Origin: Mycolicibacterium hassiacum DSM 44199
GTDB taxonomy: Bacteria > Actinomycetota > Actinomycetes > Mycobacteriales > Mycobacteriaceae
DNA length: 64,000 bases
Direction: 5' to 3'
Assembly: GCF_900603025.1 (NCBI RefSeq)
Contig: NZ_LR026975.1
Coordinates: 1,860,001-1,924,000, forward strand
Part shown: one piece after another, positions 52,587 through 64,000 of the stretch
Layout of the letters: the number at the start of each line of letters is the position of its first letter
How positions within the stretch are numbered: the first letter of the stretch is position 1
Translations under genes and position numbers: made by a program
Notes under the pieces: model-generated
The model's input: the letters and a program-made list of their open reading frames with translations, nothing else
Told to the model about the DNA's origin: nothing
The model's database searches: none

Positions 52587-53482
52587 CCCTGCTGGGCGGC
52601 TGGGATCCGGAGGCCGGCCGCAGCGCCCACGGCGCCGACCGGCCCACCGTGCTGCCGGTGCCGTCGCTGCTGCGGTCGCTGTTGACCGAGCATCTCGATC
52701 CCGGTTACGCCGCCGCTGCGGAGGCCAGGGCCGCCGGCCGCCGGCGCAGCCGCTGGCAGTCGTGGATGTGGCAGATCGCCGGGGCGGTGGTCATCGCGAC
52801 GGTGTTCGCGTTCGCGGTGGCACAGGCGCGGGCCACCGAACCCGGTATGCGGGAGACCCAGCGGGCGCTGATCGGCAGCGTGCGCACGGTCGAGGAATCC
52901 GCCGCGGCCGCCGCCGCCCGCCGCGACGAGCTCGCCGGCCAGGTCGACGCCGAACGGCGCCGCCGCCTCGAGGGCGACGCCCGCGGCCAGCGGCTGCTCG
53001 CCGAACTCGACGAGGCCGGCTTCGCCGCGGCCGCCACCGCGGTGACCGGGCCCGGACTGCGGATCACCGTGACCGACCCCGGGGTGTCCGGGGACCTGAC
53101 CGACCTGTCCAAACAGCGGTTGCCGGGCAGCCGGCAGGTGATCCTCGACCGCGACCTGCAGCTGGTCGTCAATTCGCTGTGGGGCAGCGGGGCGGAGGCG
53201 ATCTCGGTCGGCGGGGTGCGGATCGGGCCCAACGTCACCATCCGGCAGGCGGGCGGCGGGATCCTGGTCGACAATCAACCCATCGCCAGCCCCTATGAGA
53301 TCCTCGCGGTCGGGCCGCCGCACCACCTGCAGGACGCGTTCGACGCCAGCACCGCCCTGCAGCGGCTGCGCCTGCTGGAGAGCTCCTACGGTGTGGGCGT
53401 GCAGGTCGCCACCGCCGAGAACCTCACCCTGCCGGCCGGGTCGGTCCGAGAGGTCAATTTCGCCAAGGACTTCGGCGGGTAA
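52583..53482 (+). CDS. DUF881 membrane protein (Rv1823 homologue)
   Basis: 299 aa from ATG at 52583 in the ATGA overlap. Short cytosolic N-terminus, one TM helix ([19 protein letters not shown], about 65-83), a coiled-coil segment ([20 protein letters not shown]) and the DUF881 domain with [33 protein letters not shown] and [15 protein letters not shown] paralogue (53852-54679) flanks sbp on the other side. Role in division or envelope is suggested by YlxW-like relatives. Confidence 0.9.
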   Translation: MTLLGGWDPEAGRSAHGADRPTVLPVPSLLRSLLTEHLDPGYAAAAEARAAGRRRSRWQSWMWQIAGAVVIATVFAFAVAQARATEPGMRETQRALIGSVRTVEESAAAAAARRDELAGQVDAERRRRLEGDARGQRLLAELDEAGFAAAATAVTGPGLRITVTDPGVSGDLTDLSKQRLPGSRQVILDRDLQLVVNSLWGSGAEAISVGGVRIGPNVTIRQAGGGILVDNQPIASPYEILAVGPPHHLQDAFDASTALQRLRLLESSYGVGVQVATAENLTLPAGSVREVNFAKDFGG

Positions 53483-53526
53483 CCCACCGCGAACACCCGA
53501 CAGAAAGAGAACGTGAAGCCAACCCC

Positions 53527-53859
53527 ATGATCGGAATCGCCGCACTCGTCATCGGAATCATCCTCGGCCTGGTGTTCTCCCCGGATGTGCCCGAGGCCGT
53601 TCAGCCGTACCTGCCGATTGCCGTCGTCGCCGCCCTCGACGCCGTATTCGGCGGATTGCGCGCGTATTTGGAGCGGATCTTCGACTCCAAGGTGTTCGTG
53701 GTGTCGTTCACGTTCAACGTGCTGGTCGCCGCGCTCATCGTCTACCTGGGCGATCAGCTCGGGGTGGGCACCCAGTTGACCACCGCGATCGTGGTGGTGC
53801 TGGGCATCCGGATCTTCGGCAACGCGGCCGCGTTGCGGCGCAGATTGTTCGGTGCGTGA
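53527..53859 (+). CDS. sbp: small basic protein, Sbp family
   Basis: 110 aa, three TM helices (residues 2-18, about 24-40, 60-80) and a basic tail [11 protein letters not shown]. In Firmicutes and actinobacteria sbp lies with the same DUF881 genes near cell-division loci; here it is between two of them. Homologue of Rv1824. Precise function unknown. Confidence 0.92.
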   Translation: MIGIAALVIGIILGLVFSPDVPEAVQPYLPIAVVAALDAVFGGLRAYLERIFDSKVFVVSFTFNVLVAALIVYLGDQLGVGTQLTTAIVVVLGIRIFGNAAALRRRLFGA

Positions 53860-54679
53860 GATGGGGGAGCACACAGCGCGGGGATCCGGCGGCGGCCGCC
53901 ACGAGCTGCCGCCCGGCCGGCCGGCACCGGAGATCGGCAAACTGCACGGCGGAGGTGTGGCCGGAGTGGTGCGCCGCGGCCGGTCCCAACTCGCGTTCGG
54001 GGTGCTGGCGGTGCTGCTGTGCCTGCTGTCCGGGGTGGCGATCGCCACCCAGGTGCGCCAGACCAACTCCGACGACTCGCTGGAGACCGCCCGCCCGGCC
54101 GACCTGCTGGTGTTGCTGGATTCGCTGCAGCAGCGGGAGGCTGCGCTCAACACCGAGGTCGCCGACCTGCAGCGCACGCTCGCCGAGTTGCAGGCGTCCG
54201 GATCCAGCGATCAGGCGGCCATCGAGAACGCGCAGGCCCGGCTGGCGGCGCTGTCGATCCTGATCGGCGTGGTCCCGGCCACCGGTCCGGGTGTGACGCT
54301 GACCATCACCGACACCGCGCCCGGGGTGCCGCCCGAGACCCTGATCGATGTCATCAACGAGCTCCGCAACGCCGGTGCCGAGGCGATGGAGATCCGTGGC
54401 GGCGGCGAGGGCGGACCCGCGGTCCGGGTCGGGGTGGACACCGCGGTGGTGGGCGAGCCTGGTCGGCTGGTGGTCGACGGCGTCACCCTGAGCCCGCCGT
54501 ATTCCATTGTGGCCATTGGCGATCCGCCAACCTTGGCGGCGGCGCTGAACATCCCCGGCGGGGCGGTGGACAGCGTCGAGCGGGTGGGCGGGGAGATGAC
54601 GGTGGCACAATCCGAGCGGGTCGAGGTCACCGCCTTGCGGCAACCGAAACCGCGACAATACGCTCAGCCCGTCAAGTAA
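53852..54679 (+). CDS. DUF881 membrane protein (Rv1825 homologue)
   Basis: 275 aa from GTG at 53852, overlapping the sbp stop; ATG at 53861 would remove three residues. N-terminal cytosolic segment, TM helix [20 protein letters not shown] (about 49-68), coiled coil with [20 protein letters not shown] and the DUF881 domain [20 protein letters not shown]. Shares its architecture with the 52583 gene. Likely part of one envelope complex with Sbp. Confidence 0.9.
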   Translation: MREMGEHTARGSGGGRHELPPGRPAPEIGKLHGGGVAGVVRRGRSQLAFGVLAVLLCLLSGVAIATQVRQTNSDDSLETARPADLLVLLDSLQQREAALNTEVADLQRTLAELQASGSSDQAAIENAQARLAALSILIGVVPATGPGVTLTITDTAPGVPPETLIDVINELRNAGAEAMEIRGGGEGGPAVRVGVDTAVVGEPGRLVVDGVTLSPPYSIVAIGDPPTLAAALNIPGGAVDSVERVGGEMTVAQSERVEVTALRQPKPRQYAQPVK

Positions 54680-54696
54680 CCATCCCGAGGAGCGCC

Positions 54697-55092
54697 GTGA
54701 GCGAAATCCCAGCCGACCTGTACTACACCTCCGAGCACGAGTGGGTGCTGCGCACCGGTGAGGACACCGTGCGCGTCGGGATCACCGACTACGCCCAGTC
54801 GGCGCTCGGCGATGTGGTGTTCGTTCAGCTGCCCGAGGTGGGCGCGGAGGTGACCGCCGGCGAGTCCTTCGGCGAGGTCGAGTCGACCAAGTCGGTCTCC
54901 GACCTGTACGCCCCCGTCACCGCGAAAGTCATTGCCGTCAACGGTGATCTGGAGGCCAATCCCGACCTGATCAACTCGGATCCCTACGGCGCCGGGTGGC
55001 TTATCGACCTGCAGGCCGACCCCGAGTCGCTGTCCGCCGGGCTCGACGCGCTGCTCGACGCGGACGGCTACCGCGCCGCCGTGTCCGAGTGA
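54697..55092 (+). CDS. gcvH: glycine cleavage system H protein
   Basis: 131 aa, GTG start with CGAGGAGCG upstream. Carries the aminomethyl group on a lipoyl arm in glycine cleavage. Lipoyl-Lys motif [12 protein letters not shown], Lys65. N-terminal [15 protein letters not shown] and [20 protein letters not shown] are typical. Located 18 bp after the DUF881 gene and about 3 kb upstream of gcvB, as in M. tuberculosis (Rv1826). Confidence 0.96.
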   Translation: MSEIPADLYYTSEHEWVLRTGEDTVRVGITDYAQSALGDVVFVQLPEVGAEVTAGESFGEVESTKSVSDLYAPVTAKVIAVNGDLEANPDLINSDPYGAGWLIDLQADPESLSAGLDALLDADGYRAAVSE

Positions 55093-55100
55093 TGTGTTGT

Positions 55101-55106
55101 TAGGGT
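55101..55106 (+). promoter_or_regulatory. candidate -10 (TAGGGT) upstream of garA
   Basis: TAGGGT 8 bp after the gcvH stop; a second TACGGT lies at 55172-55177. Either could start the garA transcript (start GTG 55246, leader 60-130 nt). Confidence 0.45.
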
Positions 55107-55245
55107 TTGCAGACCGGATACCAACCAGAGCGGATCCGGCGGTGGTGGACCCGACAACGTCCACTGCGCGGTACGGTCGACATCGGACGAAACATCGGCT
55201 GGTGTCCGGCCTGATATCGCCACAGCAGCCAGTGAGGAGCAGCGG

Positions 55246-55725
55246 GTGACGGACAAGGACCAGAATTCTGGGGCTGACCAGACGTCTGACGAAGTCACCG
55301 TGGAGACGACATCGGTTTTCCGCGCGGACTTCCGCAACGAATTGGACGCCCCGGCGGCAGCAGGCACCGAGGGGGCGGTCACCGGTGTCGAGGGCCTGCC
55401 CGTGGGGTCTGCGTTGCTGGTGGTCAAGCGCGGCCCCGATGCCGGGTCACGGTTCCGGCTCGACCAGCCCGTCACATCGGCGGGTCGGCACCCCGACAGC
55501 GACATCTTTCTCGATGATGTGACTGTGAGCCGCCGTCACGCCGAATTCCGGCAGGTGGGCAACGAGTTCCACGTCGTCGACGTGGGCAGCCTCAACGGCA
55601 CCTACGTCAACCGGGAGCCGGTTGACTCGGCGGTGCTGGCCAACGGCGACGAGGTTCAGATCGGTAAGTTCCGCCTGGTCTTTCTGACCGGGCCCAAGGG
55701 CGACGACAACGGTCCAGGAAGCTAG
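55246..55725 (+). CDS. garA: FHA-domain regulator GarA (OdhI-like)
   Basis: 159 aa, GTG start, Shine-Dalgarno GAGGAG. Phospho-switch that inhibits 2-oxoglutarate dehydrogenase and controls glutamate metabolism. N-terminal phosphorylation motif VETTSVF with Thr21 and Thr22 (targets of PknG and PknB in M. tuberculosis), then an FHA domain: [20 protein letters not shown] and [13 protein letters not shown] with the Arg, Ser and Asn that read pThr. Its stop overlaps the next start by one base. Confidence 0.96.
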   Translation: MTDKDQNSGADQTSDEVTVETTSVFRADFRNELDAPAAAGTEGAVTGVEGLPVGSALLVVKRGPDAGSRFRLDQPVTSAGRHPDSDIFLDDVTVSRRHAEFRQVGNEFHVVDVGSLNGTYVNREPVDSAVLANGDEVQIGKFRLVFLTGPKGDDNGPGS

Positions 55726-56474
55726 TGACAGCACCCGACACCCCCGCACTCCCCGGGATGTCGATCGGAGCGGTCCTCGAATTGCTGCGACCGGAATTCC
55801 CGGATGTGACCATCTCCAAGATCCGGTTCTTGGAGTCCGAAGGACTGGTCACCCCCCAGCGGACGGCGTCGGGCTACCGGCGGTTCACCGCCTACGACTG
55901 CGCCCGGCTGCGCTACATCCTCACCGCCCAGCGCGACCTGTACCTGCCGCTGAAGGTGATCAAGGCCCAGCTGGACGCGGCGCCGGACGGGGAGTTGCCG
56001 GAGATCACCAAATCCCCGTACGGCGCACCGCGATTGGTTCCGGACCCGGACCGGCCCGGTACCGCCGGCGCCCCGGGCTCTGCCGGGGCGGTGTCGCCGA
56101 CGCCGGCGCGGCTGAGCCGCGAGGACCTGCTGGCCCGCTCCGGGGTGGATGAGGAGCTGCTCAACGCGTTGATCAAGGCCGGGATCATCCGCACCGGGCC
56201 CGGCGGCTTCTTCGACGAGCACTCGGTGGTCATCGCCCAGTGCGCCCGCGCCCTGGGCGAGTACGGCGTCGAGCCGCGCCACCTGCGCGCCTTCCGCAGC
56301 GCCGCCGACCGGCAGTCGGATCTGATCGCCCAGATCGCCGGCCCGGTGGTCAAGGCGGGCAAGGACGGGGCCCGCGACCGCGCCGACGACCTCGCCCGCG
56401 AGGTGGCCGCGCTGGCCATCACGCTGCACACCTCGCTGATCAAATCCGCGGTGCGCGACGTACTCGACCGCTGA
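55725..56474 (+). CDS. MerR-type regulator (Rv1828 homologue)
   Basis: 249 aa; GTG start (TAGTG) shares a base with the garA stop. N-terminal winged-HTH MerR domain (residues 12-85: [60 protein letters not shown]), then a helical domain with a Gly/Pro linker. Homologue of Rv1828, which pairs with Rv1830. Ligand unknown. Confidence 0.94.
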   Translation: MTAPDTPALPGMSIGAVLELLRPEFPDVTISKIRFLESEGLVTPQRTASGYRRFTAYDCARLRYILTAQRDLYLPLKVIKAQLDAAPDGELPEITKSPYGAPRLVPDPDRPGTAGAPGSAGAVSPTPARLSREDLLARSGVDEELLNALIKAGIIRTGPGGFFDEHSVVIAQCARALGEYGVEPRHLRAFRSAADRQSDLIAQIAGPVVKAGKDGARDRADDLAREVAALAITLHTSLIKSAVRDVLDR

Positions 56475-56478
56475 GGAC

Positions 56479-56484
56479 TAGACT
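56479..56484 (+). promoter_or_regulatory. candidate -10 (TAGACT) of the BFN-domain gene
   Basis: TAGACT 4 bp after the merR stop; transcript start near 56491, leader about 54 nt. Confidence 0.5.
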
Positions 56485-56544
56485 CGATTGTGAGCCTGTC
56501 GGAAGGCTGGCAGGCAGCGTCTTTCATGCGGAGGGCAGACTCAG

Positions 56545-57039
56545 ATGGGTGAGGTTCGTGTGGTCGGCATTCGCGTGGAGCAGCCGCAGAACCAGCCGGT
56601 GTTGTTGCTCCGCGAGACCACGGGCGACCGTTACCTACCGATCTGGATCGGCCAGGCGGAGGCAGCGGCGATCGCGCTCGAACAGCAGGGTGTGGAGCCC
56701 GCCCGCCCTCTGACGCACGACTTGTTCCGAGATGTCATTGCGGCCCTGGGGCATTCGCTCAAGGAAGTCCGCATCGTCGACCTGCAGGAGGGCACCTTCT
56801 ACGCCGACCTGATCTTCGACCGGGACATCCGGGTGTCGGCCCGCCCGTCCGACTCGGTGGCCATCGCGCTGCGCGTCGGGGCGCCGATCTACGTCGAGGA
56901 GTCGGTGTTGGCGGAGGCCGGCCTGCTGATCCCCGACGAGGACGACGAGGAGGCCGCCGGAGCGGTCCGCGAGGACGAGGTCGAGAAGTTCAAGCAGTTC
57001 CTCGACAGCGTGTCACCCGACGACTTCAAGGCCACCTGA
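56545..57039 (+). CDS. bifunctional nuclease (BFN) domain protein (Rv1829 homologue)
   Basis: 164 aa, the DUF151/BFN family. MGEVRVVGIRVEQPQNQPVL opens the domain; LPIWIGQAEAAAIALEQQGV and RPSDSVAIALRVGAPIYVEE are its hallmark segments; an acidic tail DEDDEEAAGAVREDEVEKF follows. Nuclease activity is known for plant members only. Sits between two MerR-type regulators, as in M. tuberculosis. Confidence 0.94.
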   Translation: MGEVRVVGIRVEQPQNQPVLLLRETTGDRYLPIWIGQAEAAAIALEQQGVEPARPLTHDLFRDVIAALGHSLKEVRIVDLQEGTFYADLIFDRDIRVSARPSDSVAIALRVGAPIYVEESVLAEAGLLIPDEDDEEAAGAVREDEVEKFKQFLDSVSPDDFKAT

Positions 57040-57292
57040 CCCGCAGGCGGCCCGGCCGCCGGGGTCCGCGTCCGGCCCGAGGAATCGAGATGATTACGGA
57101 AACGTCTCGTCGGCGCCGACACGCGGCGGCGTTTTCGTCAACCGACGATCGGGCGGCCATACTCTGGTGACAGGCCACCGATGGGCAGTCGCACCCACGG
57201 CGGAACGCGTATGCTCGACAGAATCGAGGTTGGGCAAATGCGCCGTCGTTCAGGTCACCGACGCGAGTTCGACCGGGCGAGAGGATTCGGAA

Positions 57293-57916
57293 GTGGGAGA
57301 CACGCCACGTCAAGAAGAACTGGACCTGTCTACTGGTACCACCGCTGACGAGGCTCGGCCGTCCACTCCCGGCGAACCGGTGCAGCCCGGGCTGTTCCCG
57401 GACGATTCGGTGCCTGACGAGCTGATCGGCTACCGCGGCCCGAGCGCCTGTCAGATCGCCGGCATCACCTACCGGCAGCTGGACTACTGGGCGCGCACCT
57501 CGCTGGTGGTGCCGTCGATCCGCAGCGCGGCCGGATCGGGCAGCCAGCGGCTGTACTCGTTCAAGGACATCCTGGTCCTCAAGATCGTCAAGCGGTTGCT
57601 CGACACCGGCATCTCGCTGCACAACATCCGCGTCGCGGTCGAGCACCTGCGCAAGCGCGGGGTTCAGGACCTGGCCAACATCACCCTGTTCTCCGACGGC
57701 ACCACGGTCTACGAGTGCACCTCCGCCGAGGAGGTGGTCGACCTGCTGCAGGGCGGCCAGGGCGTGTTCGGGATCGCCGTCGCCGGGGCGATGCGGGAAC
57801 TCACCGGCGTGATCAAGGACTTCCCGGGCGAGCGGGCCGACGGCGGCGAGGCCATCCCCGCACCCGAGGACGAGTTGGCCTCCCGCCGCAAGCAGCGCGA
57901 CCGCAAGATCGGCTGA
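57293..57916 (+). CDS. MerR-type regulator (Rv1830 homologue)
   Basis: 207 aa from GTG at 57293 with GAGAGGA; the open frame reaches 57167 but the extra residues do not align with relatives. A disordered, acidic N-terminus (50 residues), then Mer[44 protein letters not shown] and a dimerisation/effector part [20 protein letters not shown]. Nearly identical in wording to Rv1830, a growth- and division-linked regulator. Basic end [10 protein letters not shown]. Confidence 0.95.
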   Translation: MGDTPRQEELDLSTGTTADEARPSTPGEPVQPGLFPDDSVPDELIGYRGPSACQIAGITYRQLDYWARTSLVVPSIRSAAGSGSQRLYSFKDILVLKIVKRLLDTGISLHNIRVAVEHLRKRGVQDLANITLFSDGTTVYECTSAEEVVDLLQGGQGVFGIAVAGAMRELTGVIKDFPGERADGGEAIPAPEDELASRRKQRDRKIG

Positions 57917-57939
57917 CCGGCGCCCGCGTCCCGGGCGAG

Positions 57940-57945
57940 TACACT
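57940..57945 (+). promoter_or_regulatory. -10 box (TACACT) of the gcvB riboswitch transcript
   Basis: TACACT 24 bp after the merR stop; expected start near 57952, just before the P1 stem of the first aptamer. Confidence 0.55.
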
Positions 57946-57961
57946 CACAACCGCATCGCCA

Positions 57962-58170
57962 CGTGCGCGGAAGAGTTCCGTGGCCGCCAGTCACGGACGC
58001 CGAAGGAGCAACACCTCTCCGTCAACCTCTCAGGCCCCAGGACCGCGCACGGTCACGATGCCTCTGGAAAGCGGCGAGCACCGGCTCGCCCGCCCATGGG
58101 GAAAGGCCGCCCGGTGCCAACGCAGCGGGGGCCGAATCTCTCAGGCGCCCGGATCCGGGTCGACGACAGA
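57962..58170 (+). ncRNA. tandem glycine riboswitch of gcvB
   Basis: Two aptamers. The first has a perfect 9-bp P1 (CGTGCGCGG 57962-57970 with CCGCGCACG 58043-58051), core GCCGAAGGAGCAA (57999-58011) and CTCTCAGGC (58027-58035). The second repeats the core as GCCGAA (58131-58136) and CTCTCAGGC (58138-58146). Glycine riboswitches switch on gcv genes when glycine is present. The open frame running through it is not coding. Confidence 0.92.
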
Positions 58171-58175
58171 GGGAG

Positions 58176-58196
58176 AGGAACCGCAGCGGTTCCTTT
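58176..58196 (+). terminator. riboswitch-controlled intrinsic terminator
   Basis: Perfect 8-bp stem AGGAACCG/CGGTTCCT with a CAG loop and a short U-tract, 21 bp before the gcvB start. The preceding GGGAGAGG could pair with the CTCTC of the second aptamer, a plausible switch. Confidence 0.75.
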
Positions 58197-58216
58197 CGTG
58201 TGTCAGGAGATCCGAA

Positions 58217-61063
<2,847 letters not shown>

Positions 61064-61118
61064 CGCGGGTCACCCGAATCCCGGCGCCGAAATCCCCGGG
61101 ACGGCGGCGCCCGGCGAC

Positions 61119-61124
61119 TAGGGT
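61119..61124 (+). promoter_or_regulatory. -10 box (TAGGGT), leaderless hydrolase gene
   Basis: TAGGGT ends 8 nt before the GTG at 61133. Confidence 0.6.
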
Positions 61125-61132
61125 CGGGAGTC

Positions 61133-62008
61133 GTGTTGCCGGCAACCGTGGTGGACTGGCGCGACGGTGGCCGCTGGCTGACCACCCGAACGGGCCGGCG
61201 GGTGTTCACCCGCTCGGCATCCGGGGACGGCCCGACGATCCTGCTGTTGCACGGCTACCCGTCGAGCTCCTACGACTACCGGCGGGTGGTCGAGCACCTG
61301 GCCGGCCGGGCCTGGGTGACGCTGGACTTCCTCGGTTTCGGCCTGTCGGACAAACCCCGCCCGCACCGCTACAGCCTGTTCGAGCAGGCCGACATCGTCG
61401 AGGAGGTGATCGCGGCCACCGCGACCGGGCCGGTGGTGGCGATCGCCCACGACATGGGCACCTCGGTGGCGACCGAACTGCTGGCCCGCGACCTGCAGGG
61501 GCGGCTCACGTTCGACCTGCAGGCGTGCGTGCTGACCAACGGCAGCGTGATCCTCGACCGGGCCACGCTGCAGCCGTCCCAGAAAATTCTGCGCAGCCGG
61601 CTCGGCCCGCTGGCGGCACGGTTCGCCAACCAGCGGTCGTTCGCCCGTTCCTTCGGCCGGCTGTTCAGCCCGATGCACCCGCTGACGCGGGAGGAGGCCG
61701 ACGCGCAGTGGGCGCTGCTGTCGCACCAGGACGGACACCGGATCGTCCACCTGCTGATCGCCTACCTCGATGAGCGGGTGCGCTACGCGCCGCGGTGGCA
61801 CGGCGCGGTGCGGGACTGGCCGCGACCGCTGAGTTTCCTGTGGGCGCTCGACGACCCGGTCGCCACCACCCATGTGCTCGACGGGTTGCGTGAGCTTCGC
61901 CCGACCGCCCCGGTGGTCGAGCTGCGCAGTGTCGGCCACTACCCCCAGGTCGAGGTGCCGGAGCGGTTCGCGCGCGCCGCGCTGGACCTGCTGGCCGGGC
62001 CGTTCTGA
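61133..62008 (+). CDS. alpha/beta hydrolase (LipZ-like)
   Basis: 291 aa. Lid-type alpha/beta hydrolase of the haloalkane dehalogenase/epoxide hydrolase group: oxyanion HGYPSSSYDYR, nucleophile elbow IAHDMGTSVA with Asp rather than Ser (the dehalogenase/epoxide hydrolase choice), and a late His in SVGHYPQVEVP. In M. tuberculosis lipZ (Rv1834) is in this place. Starts at GTG by the TAGGGT box. The Asp nucleophile speaks against a lipase. Confidence 0.88.
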   Translation: MLPATVVDWRDGGRWLTTRTGRRVFTRSASGDGPTILLLHGYPSSSYDYRRVVEHLAGRAWVTLDFLGFGLSDKPRPHRYSLFEQADIVEEVIAATATGPVVAIAHDMGTSVATELLARDLQGRLTFDLQACVLTNGSVILDRATLQPSQKILRSRLGPLAARFANQRSFARSFGRLFSPMHPLTREEADAQWALLSHQDGHRIVHLLIAYLDERVRYAPRWHGAVRDWPRPLSFLWALDDPVATTHVLDGLRELRPTAPVVELRSVGHYPQVEVPERFARAALDLLAGPF

Positions 62009-62023
62009 CCCCACCGGGCCGCT

Positions 62024-64000
62024 CTAACCCAACAGGGTGGTGATCGCGGTCACCAGCTCCGGCCCGGCCGAGCTCGCCAGGTTCTGGTAGCGCCCGCCGG
62101 TGATCTGCGCGACCGCCTCCCAGGTGGGGCGGTCGGCGTCGTCGCCGAAATCGATGACGTTGACCGCGATCGGGCGTTGCGGGTCGAACGCGCCGCGCAG
62201 GAAGTCCTGCAGGCCCGGCCCGTCGAGGGTGCGGTCGGTGTGCGGCCCGGTGGTGATCACCAGAACCGAATTGTTCTGCCCCTCGACGTAGTTCTCCGTC
62301 GCCTGCTGGTAGACCAGGCGCAGCGTGGTGAACGAGACCGCGCCGCCGCTGGAGGCGTCCTGAGCCCGCAACTGCTCGGTCAGCACCTCCGAGCGGGGCC
62401 GGCCGCCGACCGGTGCGGACAGCTCGCCCAGGGGCACCTCGGAGCGGCCCTCGACGCCGTCGAAGGTCCACAACCCGACCGCGGCGTTGCCCGGCAGCGC
62501 ACCCAACCGGGCGGTGAGCGCGTCGACCACATTGGCCAGCCGGGACCGGCCGCCGTCGTCGGTCGGCATGGACTGGTCCAGCATGATCGTCACCGCGCCG
62601 GTGCGCACCGGTGTGGTCAGCGCGTTGGCCAAGGTGGCGCGTTCGGCGGCGTCGGCCACCGCCACCCGATCGCCGATGTCGGCGAAGTCGACGATGTCGC
62701 TGTCCGGAGGCTCGGCGCCCTCGGCGTGGAAACCGGCCTCGGCCAGCGTGGCGAGCTGTTCGCCCTTGCGCAGGAACCTGGCGAACTCGCTGGCCGCCGA
62801 CATCTGCTCCTGCGACAGCCAGTTGCCGTCCAGCAAGACCGCGGGGTAGTCGGCCACCGCGGCCGGCCCGGCCGGCCGCCAGGCGGCCAGCCGGCCCTTG
62901 GCGTCGGAGTTCGCCTGGGCGTGCTGGTAGAGCTGTTGTTCGGTGGTCACCACCGCGTGCACCTCGGCGGTGGCCGGATCGGAGGCGTCGATCAGCGCGT
63001 CCAGTGCGGTCGCGGCGGTGGTGTCGGCGAGCCGCGGCTGGCCGGCGACCAGCGCGTTGATCGCGTTCAGGCCGGCGGTCGCCGGGGCGCCGGGAGGGGC
63101 CGACGTCGCGGCGACGGCCTCGGCGACCAGGTAGGACGCGTCCGCGTCGCCGCGCACCGGCAACGCCAGCCGCAGCGAACCCCAGCCGCGCAGCCCCAGC
63201 CCGTCCAGCGTGTCCGGTTCGTTCTGCAGCCGCGGCAGGTCCGCCCACGTCCGCTGGCCGAGGGCGTGCTTCAGCTCGGGCCGGACCGCGAGCACGACCG
63301 GCGTGCTGACCAGTGACCGGCTGTCGCTGACCGCCTGCGCCCCGGCGCTGGCCTCCAGCCGGGCCGCGGAGATCGAGCTGGCCGGTATCCACAGCGCCGG
63401 GCGCTCACCGAGGTCGGTGGGCCAGGTGCCGATGAATCCGTTGACCACCCGGTCGGCGTCGGCGGCGGTGACGCCGATCTTCACACACCGGTCGCCGACC
63501 GGGGCGGCCTTGGCGTTGTAGGACTCGGCCAGCGACGAGATGTGTTCGGCGATCGACGGGTCGGCGACGACGCCGACGGTGAGGTCGCCCTCCACGCAGC
63601 GCGCCGCGGCGGCCTCGCTGCGGTCGTCGAGCACGTCGCCGACGAACCGCCACAGGATCACCGCGCCCACCACCACGACGACGCTGACCAGCGCGACGAT
63701 CACGCCGACGCTGACACCGCGCCGCCCGCCGGACACCGCACGGTGGCTGCCGGTCCACTCGTTGTTCCCGTCGGCGCTGTGCGCACCGCGGCGCGGTCGG
63801 CGCGGCGGGACCGACCCGCCACCCCCGCCGGCGGTCGCCGGGAAGCGGTCCTCGTCGTCGTCATCGTCAATGTCGGCCGGGCCGGCGGGGTCGGCCGGGC
63901 GGCCGAACCGGCGCGGGGTCGGGGACTCACCGGTCTCGACGCGCGTCACGCCCGGGCCGCGCCAGCGGGCACCGGCGTCGTCGCTGTCGTCGAGGTCGGG
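62024..64000 (-). CDS. VWA-domain membrane protein (Rv1836c homologue), 5'-truncated
   Basis: At least 659 codons; the frame continues past the window edge (PDLDDSDDAGARWRGPGVTR lies upstream of the GTG at 63949), so the start is outside, as the acidic start of Rv1836c suggests. Acidic/Gly-rich cytosolic N-terminus, TM helix GVIVALVSVVVVVGAVILWR, a substrate-binding-protein-like region (about 110-390), then a C-terminal VWA domain. The MIDAS reads DQSMP rather than DxSxS. Usually next to glcB. Function unknown. Confidence 0.88.
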   Translation of the reverse strand, partial: PDLDDSDDAGARWRGPGVTRVETGESPTPRRFGRPADPAGPADIDDDDDEDRFPATAGGGGGSVPPRRPRRGAHSADGNNEWTGSHRAVSGGRRGVSVGVIVALVSVVVVVGAVILWRFVGDVLDDRSEAAAARCVEGDLTVGVVADPSIAEHISSLAESYNAKAAPVGDRCVKIGVTAADADRVVNGFIGTWPTDLGERPALWIPASSISAARLEASAGAQAVSDSRSLVSTPVVLAVRPELKHALGQRTWADLPRLQNEPDTLDGLGLRGWGSLRLALPVRGDADASYLVAEAVAATSAPPGAPATAGLNAINALVAGQPRLADTTAATALDALIDASDPATAEVHAVVTTEQQLYQHAQANSDAKGRLAAWRPAGPAAVADYPAVLLDGNWLSQEQMSAASEFARFLRKGEQLATLAEAGFHAEGAEPPDSDIVDFADIGDRVAVADAAERATLANALTTPVRTGAVTIMLDQSMPTDDGGRSRLANVVDALTARLGALPGNAAVGLWTFDGVEGRSEVPLGELSAPVGGRPRSEVLTEQLRAQDASSGGAVSFTTLRLVYQQATENYVEGQNNSVLVITTGPHTDRTLDGPGLQDFLRGAFDPQRPIAVNVIDFGDDADRPTWEAVAQITGGRYQNLASSAGPELVTAITTLLG

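Noticed and set aside
57980..58216. In-frame upstream extension of gcvB
   Set aside because: It runs through the two aptamers and the terminator; the GTG at 58217 has a ribosome site.

Overview
The window is high-GC actinobacterial DNA from a mycobacterium (Mycobacterium or Mycolicibacterium; species not resolvable by eye). The evidence is the content and order of the genes. rluB-cmk-der at the left end matches Rv1711-Rv1713. The right end (about 42.2-64 kb) follows the M. tuberculosis order Rv1814 (sterol desaturase), Rv1815 (secreted protease-like), Rv1817 (flavoprotein), Rv1819c (ABC importer), secA2, pgsA2, Rv1823, sbp, Rv1825, gcvH, garA, Rv1828, Rv1829, Rv1830, gcvB, lipZ-like, Rv1836c. 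MmpS/MmpL, FadD, P450, DUF732 and F420-type proteins are also typical of the genus. Many genes start 6-8 nt after a TANNNT box, the usual form of mycobacterial leaderless transcripts.

Layout. 0-3.6 kb: translationally coupled rluB-cmk-der, a TauE-like permease, and tRNA-Pro(GGG) with a terminator. 3.7-10.3 kb: an exported protein, an OafA-like membrane acyltransferase that overlaps an orphan MmpL tail-to-tail, and a DUF7159-type membrane protein. 10.28-14.15 kb: a tandem array of a 1,546-bp unit carrying secreted DUF732, DUF5078-like and small proline-rich proteins (two full copies and one partial). 14.15-18.3 kb: mmpS-mmpL, whose third and fourth coupled genes are the last DUF732/DUF5078 pair, preceded by a TetR regulator with a perfect 20-bp operator. 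18.3-20.5 kb: decayed DNA with a second copy of that operator, tetR fragments, an internally deleted SDR and an intact P450.

20.5-28.8 kb: a catabolic island. GntR-SDR-FadD run left. A fused two-domain CaiB CoA-transferase faces a CYP124/125-like P450. Two coupled MaoC-like hydratases follow. 28.8-36.2 kb: small conserved mycobacterial proteins, a Nudix hydrolase, an F420-type LLM oxidoreductase coupled to an NTF2-like protein, and a ferritin-like putative diiron enzyme coupled to its own FAD/2Fe-2S reductase. 36.3-44.7 kb: malQ, an MFS transporter, a paired SMR efflux system, a type-B carboxylesterase, the sterol desaturase and an amine-oxidase-like flavoprotein.

44.8-64 kb: the core block. 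Between the protease-like gene and the KstD-like flavoprotein, the TetR gene found there in M. tuberculosis (Rv1816) is missing; instead there are apparent ArsR-SRPBCC remnants and a sequence matching the KstR operator consensus. gcvB is preceded by a tandem glycine riboswitch ending in an intrinsic terminator. rluB (left) and the Rv1836c homologue (right) are cut by the window edges. No IS element, prophage or CRISPR array was seen.
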